Source: Spirosomataceae bacterium
Lineage (GTDB): Bacteria; Bacteroidota; Bacteroidia; Cytophagales; Spirosomataceae
Direction: 5' to 3'
Length of the DNA: 7,157 bases
Assembly (NCBI GenBank): GCA_030731175.1
Contig: JANQUM010000165.1
Coordinates: 1 to 7,157 of the forward strand
Part shown: positions 5,481 to 7,157 of the stretch, one piece after another
How the letters are laid out: each line of letters starts with the position of its first letter
Numbering within the stretch: position 1 is the stretch's first letter
Program-made: the position numbers and the translations under genes
The notes under the pieces: model-generated
What the model was told of the DNA's origin: nothing
The model's input: only the letters and a program-made list of their open reading frames with translations
The model's database searches: none

Positions 5481-7157
5481 TTATGATAACCTAATTGCTG
5501 AAACGCTGCCGCCGCTTGGCACCATCGGGAAAACATTTTCTTCTTTTTCTACAATTACTTCCAGCAAATATGGGCCGTCGTGGGCAAGCATTGTACTGAG
5601 CGAATCGCTGAGATCCTCACGTTTTTCGCACGTGTGACCATCCATCCCAAAACCTTTCGCAATCATTACAAAATTTGGATTTTGTAAATCAACGAATGAG
5701 TACCGTCTTTCAAAAAAGAGTTGCTGCCACTGCCGCACCATTCCCAAAAAGCTATTATTTAGGATGATGATTTTTACCGGAATTTTGTTCTGCACAATTG
5801 TTCCAAGTTCCTGCAAAGTCATCTGAAAACAACCGTCGCCAATCACCGCGATTACGTCCCGGCTTGGGTCGCCCATTTTAGCTCCCAAAGCGGCGGGAAG
5901 GGCAAAGCCCATTGTTCCTAAACCGCCCGATGCGACGTAGGAGTGTGGTTTTTTATATTCGTAATATCGTGCTGCTACCATTTGGTGCTGGCCCACATCG
6001 GCAACAATGCACGAGTTTCCGTTGGTTTTATCAGAAACCATTTTGATAACTTCCGCCATTTTTATGCCGCCTTCGGGGTTCAGGTCGCGGGCGGTCACCG
6101 TAGCTTTTTCTTCGGGCTCAAGATTACGGAATTGCTGTTTCCAAGTTGATAAATCACGTTTGTTTACCAGTGGCATAAGCATTTCTAAGGCTTCTTTGGC
6201 ATCGCCAACCACGGGTGCGTGGGCTTTCTTTATTTTGTCAATTTCGGCGGGATCAATTTCAATGTGAACGATTTTAGCCTGTTTCACAAATTGCGTTGCA
6301 TCGCCGGTTACGCGGTCATCAAACCTCATTCCTATGGCGATAATTACGTCGCATTGGTCGGTCATTACATTCGGGGCGTACATTCCGTGCATTCCGAGCC
6401 AACCCATGTAATTTGGGTGGTCATTTGGTAATGCCGAAATGCCTAAAAGCGTACTGGCTACGGGGATATCTGTTTTTTCTACGAAAGCCCTGAATTCATC
6501 AATCGCTTCTGAAATTAACACGCCGTGACCAACTAATATATAAGGCCTTTTTGCTGAATTTATTAACTCAGCTGCTTTTTCTATTTGTTCAGTTTTCGGA
6601 GTTCTGCGTGGGTGATAACCTGCCAAACGTTCCACTTTTTTGTATTCAAATGGCTTCGTCATCATGCTAATTTGAGCATCTTTTGTGATGTCAATTAAAA
6701 CTGGGCCAGGTTTCCCCGCTTTAGCAATAAAAAATGCCTTTGCCATGATGTACGGAATTTCGTTGGGGTCAACGATCTGGTAATTCCATTTGCAAATGGG
6801 GGCGGTTACGCCAATTACGTCTGTTTCCTGAAAAGCATCCGTTCCTAAAAGAGCCGAAGCAACTTGGCCGGTGATGGCAACCATGGGCGTACAATCTATG
6901 ATTGCGTCGGCAATTCCCGTAATTAGATTCGTCGCACCTGGGCCAGATGTCGCCATACAAACGCCCACTTTTCCGCTTGTTCGGGCGTAGCCTTCGGCGG
7001 CGTGGGAAGCTCCTTGTTCGTGCCGAACCAATACATGGTTTATTCGATCCATGTAATCGTACAAAGCATCGTAAACCGGCATAATTGCTCCGCCGGGATA
7101 ACCGTAAATGGTATCAACTTCTTCGGCAATGAGGCATTCCATGAGTGCTTGGCTACC
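5481..7157 (-). CDS. ilvB: Acetohydroxyacid synthase large catalytic subunit (N-terminus cut by window edge)
   Basis: This thiamine-diphosphate enzyme condenses two pyruvates to 2-acetolactate, or pyruvate with 2-oxobutyrate to 2-aceto-2-hydroxybutyrate. The frame stays open to the window edge: five codons (GSQAL) precede the ATG at 7142, and they match the usual family start just before the ECLIAEEVDTIYGYPGG segment, so the true start is outside. Visible length is 558 residues; perhaps 10-30 are missing. Numbered from the ATG at 7142: the cofactor-activating glutamate is E42 in HEQGA, GTDAFQE is at 100-106, and the ThDP/Mg2+ motif runs from GDG (435-437) through 24 residues to NN (462-463). 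W472 in QWQ is the tryptophan known from herbicide-resistance work. Three domains (pyrimidine-binding, FAD-binding middle, pyrophosphate-binding) appear complete. It is the first visible gene of the ilvBNC operon. Confidence 0.97.
   Translation of the reverse strand, partial: GSQALMECLIAEEVDTIYGYPGGAIMPVYDALYDYMDRINHVLVRHEQGASHAAEGYARTSGKVGVCMATSGPGATNLITGIADAIIDCTPMVAITGQVASALLGTDAFQETDVIGVTAPICKWNYQIVDPNEIPYIMAKAFFIAKAGKPGPVLIDITKDAQISMMTKPFEYKKVERLAGYHPRRTPKTEQIEKAAELINSAKRPYILVGHGVLISEAIDEFRAFVEKTDIPVASTLLGISALPNDHPNYMGWLGMHGMYAPNVMTDQCDVIIAIGMRFDDRVTGDATQFVKQAKIVHIEIDPAEIDKIKKAHAPVVGDAKEALEMLMPLVNKRDLSTWKQQFRNLEPEEKATVTARDLNPEGGIKMAEVIKMVSDKTNGNSCIVADVGQHQMVAARYYEYKKPHSYVASGGLGTMGFALPAALGAKMGDPSRDVIAVIGDGCFQMTLQELGTIVQNKIPVKIIILNNSFLGMVRQWQQLFFERRYSFVDLQNPNFVMIAKGFGMDGHTCEKREDLSDSLSTMLAHDGPYLLEVIVEKEENVFPMVPSGGSVSAIRLS

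Noticed and set aside
5481..7142. ATG at 7142 as the start of ilvB
   Set aside because: The frame stays open to the window edge and the upstream codons (GSQAL) fit the conserved family N-terminus, so this methionine is internal and the gene is partial.
1..7157. CRISPR arrays, tRNA or rRNA genes, insertion sequences, phage or toxin-antitoxin genes
   Set aside because: No regularly spaced repeats, cloverleaf-like sequences, transposase motifs or terminal inverted repeats were seen. The space is filled by housekeeping-type genes and short gaps.

Overview
The window looks like an ordinary chromosomal stretch from a Bacteroidota bacterium, probably of the Cytophagales type. Three things point there. 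Start codons are preceded by A-rich sequence rather than clear Shine-Dalgarno sites. A good match to the Bacteroidota promoter (TTG-N18-TAnnTTTG) lies upstream of the marC-like gene. The KARI and MarC proteins are of the kinds I know from this phylum. The family assignments are firm; the taxonomic placement is inference, because I could not run a search.

Layout from left to right. Positions 1-42 hold the last 13 codons of a protein that ends like a histidine-kinase ATPase domain. A complete 12-helix MFS transporter follows at 112-1302 (+). A 175-base gap, with stem-loops that compete for the same bases, leads to a YdfG-type short-chain dehydrogenase at 1478-2230 (+). Its stop codon overlaps the stop codon of a convergent gene of unknown function (2227-2871, -). 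That gene follows a MarC-family membrane protein (2935-3513, -) and may share its transcript. A 317-base gap (3514-3830) holds the marC promoter, a strong intrinsic terminator and a second long hairpin.

The right half (3831-7157, -) is a branched-chain amino acid operon read leftward: ilvB (large subunit of acetohydroxyacid synthase, cut by the window edge), ilvN (its regulatory subunit) and ilvC (ketol-acid reductoisomerase). Together they carry out the first two shared steps of valine, isoleucine and leucine synthesis. The gaps between them are 24 and 45 bases, and tandem hairpins follow ilvC. The operon's promoter, any leader, and a possible ilvD would lie beyond the right edge.

I found no mobile element, CRISPR array, RNA gene, phage gene or defence system. 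I see no convincing novel system. The points most worth a second look are the hairpin structures at 1353-1430 and 3732-3821, a possible short plus-strand transcript between 3605 and 3763, the uncharacterised 214-residue protein, and the similarity of the KARI to fungal mitochondrial Ilv5.
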